Made by a program: the position numbers and the translations under genes. The notes beneath the pieces are model-generated. The model had not been told where the DNA came from. It did no database searches and worked only from the letters and a program-made list of their open reading frames with translations. From Sulfurimonas sp. (GTDB taxonomy: Bacteria > Campylobacterota > Campylobacteria > Campylobacterales > Sulfurimonadaceae), in the NCBI GenBank assembly GCA_027044845.1, contig JALUBM010000148.1, positions 1-6,379 of the forward strand: a stretch of 6,379 nucleotides of DNA. The letters run 5' to 3'. Of the stretch, positions 6,155 through 6,379 are shown one piece after another; the stretch's first letter is position 1; each line of letters opens with the position of its first letter.

Positions 6155-6181
6155 TAAAGTATTTTTTTTGATGACCGATTT
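6155..6181 (+). promoter_or_regulatory. Sigma-28 (FliA) promoter of the flagellin gene
   Basis: TAAAGTAT (6155-6162), an 11-base spacer, and ACCGATTT (6174-6181) match the FliA pattern TAAAGTTT-N11-GCCGATAA with exact spacing; the core TAAAG and CCGAT are all present. A late flagellar gene such as flagellin is expected to be under FliA and anti-sigma FlgM control, so it would be made only after hook completion. Transcription would start near 6188, giving a leader of about 75 bases. The spacer contains a run of eight T residues (6162-6169). Confidence 0.82.
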
Positions 6182-6193
6182 AGTTTACATCTA

Positions 6194-6262
6194 AGGCATG
6201 GAAGCCTGAAGATAAAATGAAAATACAAGAGTGAAAGGCTCTTCCATAGAAAAGGATTTATT
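6194..6262 (+). promoter_or_regulatory. Flagellin mRNA leader with candidate CsrA sites
   Basis: A small hairpin AGGC (6194-6197) / GCCT (6204-6207) presents ATGGAA in its loop, which fits the ANGGA loop motif bound by CsrA. A second GGA lies in the Shine-Dalgarno AAAGGA (6251-6256), six bases before the ATG. A further hairpin AAGAG (6227-6231) / CTCTT (6239-6243) is possible, as is a competing long stem TGGAAG (6199-6204) / CTTCCA (6241-6246). In C. jejuni, CsrA represses flaA mRNA and is antagonised by FliW; by analogy the same may hold here. The motifs are seen; the regulation is inferred. Confidence 0.5.
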
Positions 6263-6379
6263 ATGGGTTTTAGAATTAACACAAATATTGGTGCGATGAA
6301 TGCACATAGAAATAGTGTCCAAAACAATGTTGGACTAAACAAATCTTTACAAAGATTAAGCTCAGGTCTTCGTATAAAT
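6263..6379 (+). CDS. flaA: Flagellin, N-terminal 39 codons (runs off the window)
   Basis: The gene encodes the filament subunit exported by the flagellar type III apparatus. Residues 1-39 begin [17 protein letters not shown] and end RLSSGLRIN, the conserved D0 helix and start of D1 shared by FlaA-type flagellins of Campylobacterota; SSGLRIN is also part of the region around which the TLR5 site of other bacteria is defined further on, but that part is outside the window. There is no cleavable signal peptide, as expected. ATG 6263 is fixed by AAAGGA six bases upstream and by the family N-terminus. The gene is transcribed divergently from topA, from a sigma-28 promoter about 80 bases upstream. 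FlaA versus FlaB cannot be settled from this short part, so the symbol is provisional. Nothing in the visible part suggests a defect. Confidence 0.93.
   Translation, partial: MGFRINTNIGAMNAHRNSVQNNVGLNKSLQRLSSGLRIN

Noticed and set aside
6217..6234. Five-codon upstream open frame (MKIQE) in the flagellin leader
   Set aside because: It lacks a ribosome site and such short frames are expected by chance in AT-rich DNA.
6154..6342. Minus-strand open frame across the flagellin promoter and start
   Set aside because: It is antisense to the sigma-28 promoter, leader and flagellin N-terminus and has no homology that I recognise.

Overview
The window looks like chromosomal DNA of a free-living, flagellated member of the Campylobacterota (Epsilonproteobacteria), in the general neighbourhood of Sulfurimonas, Sulfuricurvum or Sulfurovum. 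The grounds are low-GC DNA, a flagellin N-terminus of the MGFRINTN type, a short 280-residue biotin synthase of the Campylobacter type, a Tsx/DUF5020-like porin tail typical of these bacteria, and an FqrB-like flavoprotein. No mobile element, CRISPR array, tRNA or rRNA was seen, and no stretch over about 210 bases lacks a gene.

Layout. Bases 1-351 (+) are the C-terminal end of an outer-membrane beta-barrel protein. After a 113-base gap comes an NADPH- and FAD-dependent oxidoreductase (465-1430, +), best matched to the flavodoxin:quinone reductase FqrB of Helicobacter and Campylobacter. It converges with, and overlaps by four bases, a compact minus-strand cluster read from right to left: topA (DNA topoisomerase I, 6053-3822), bioB (biotin synthase, 3809-2967), a CPA2-type cation:proton antiporter (2940-1774) and a short divergent AMMECR1-domain protein (1777-1427). 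Gaps of 12, 26 and -4 bases make this a likely single operon. Divergent from topA, at the right edge, is the first third of a codon-hundred or so of flagellin: only 39 codons (6263 onward) are inside the window.

How the parts relate. The minus-strand genes are mostly housekeeping (supercoiling, biotin synthesis, ion homeostasis) and show no obvious shared pathway. The most information-rich non-coding stretch is the 209-base topA/flagellin intergenic region. It carries a well-spaced sigma-28 promoter with an eight-T run in its spacer, a perfect 7-2-7 palindrome, opposed -10-like hexamers, and a leader with an ANGGA motif in a hairpin loop plus a GGA in the Shine-Dalgarno sequence. That leader resembles a CsrA target, as known for Campylobacter flaA mRNA.

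I found no convincing wholly new system. The items most worth a second look are the flagellin leader, the biotin synthase that lacks two of the four E. coli-type auxiliary-cluster ligands, the C-terminal CxxC tail on the FqrB-like protein, and the shortened AMMECR1 protein without the LRGCIG motif.
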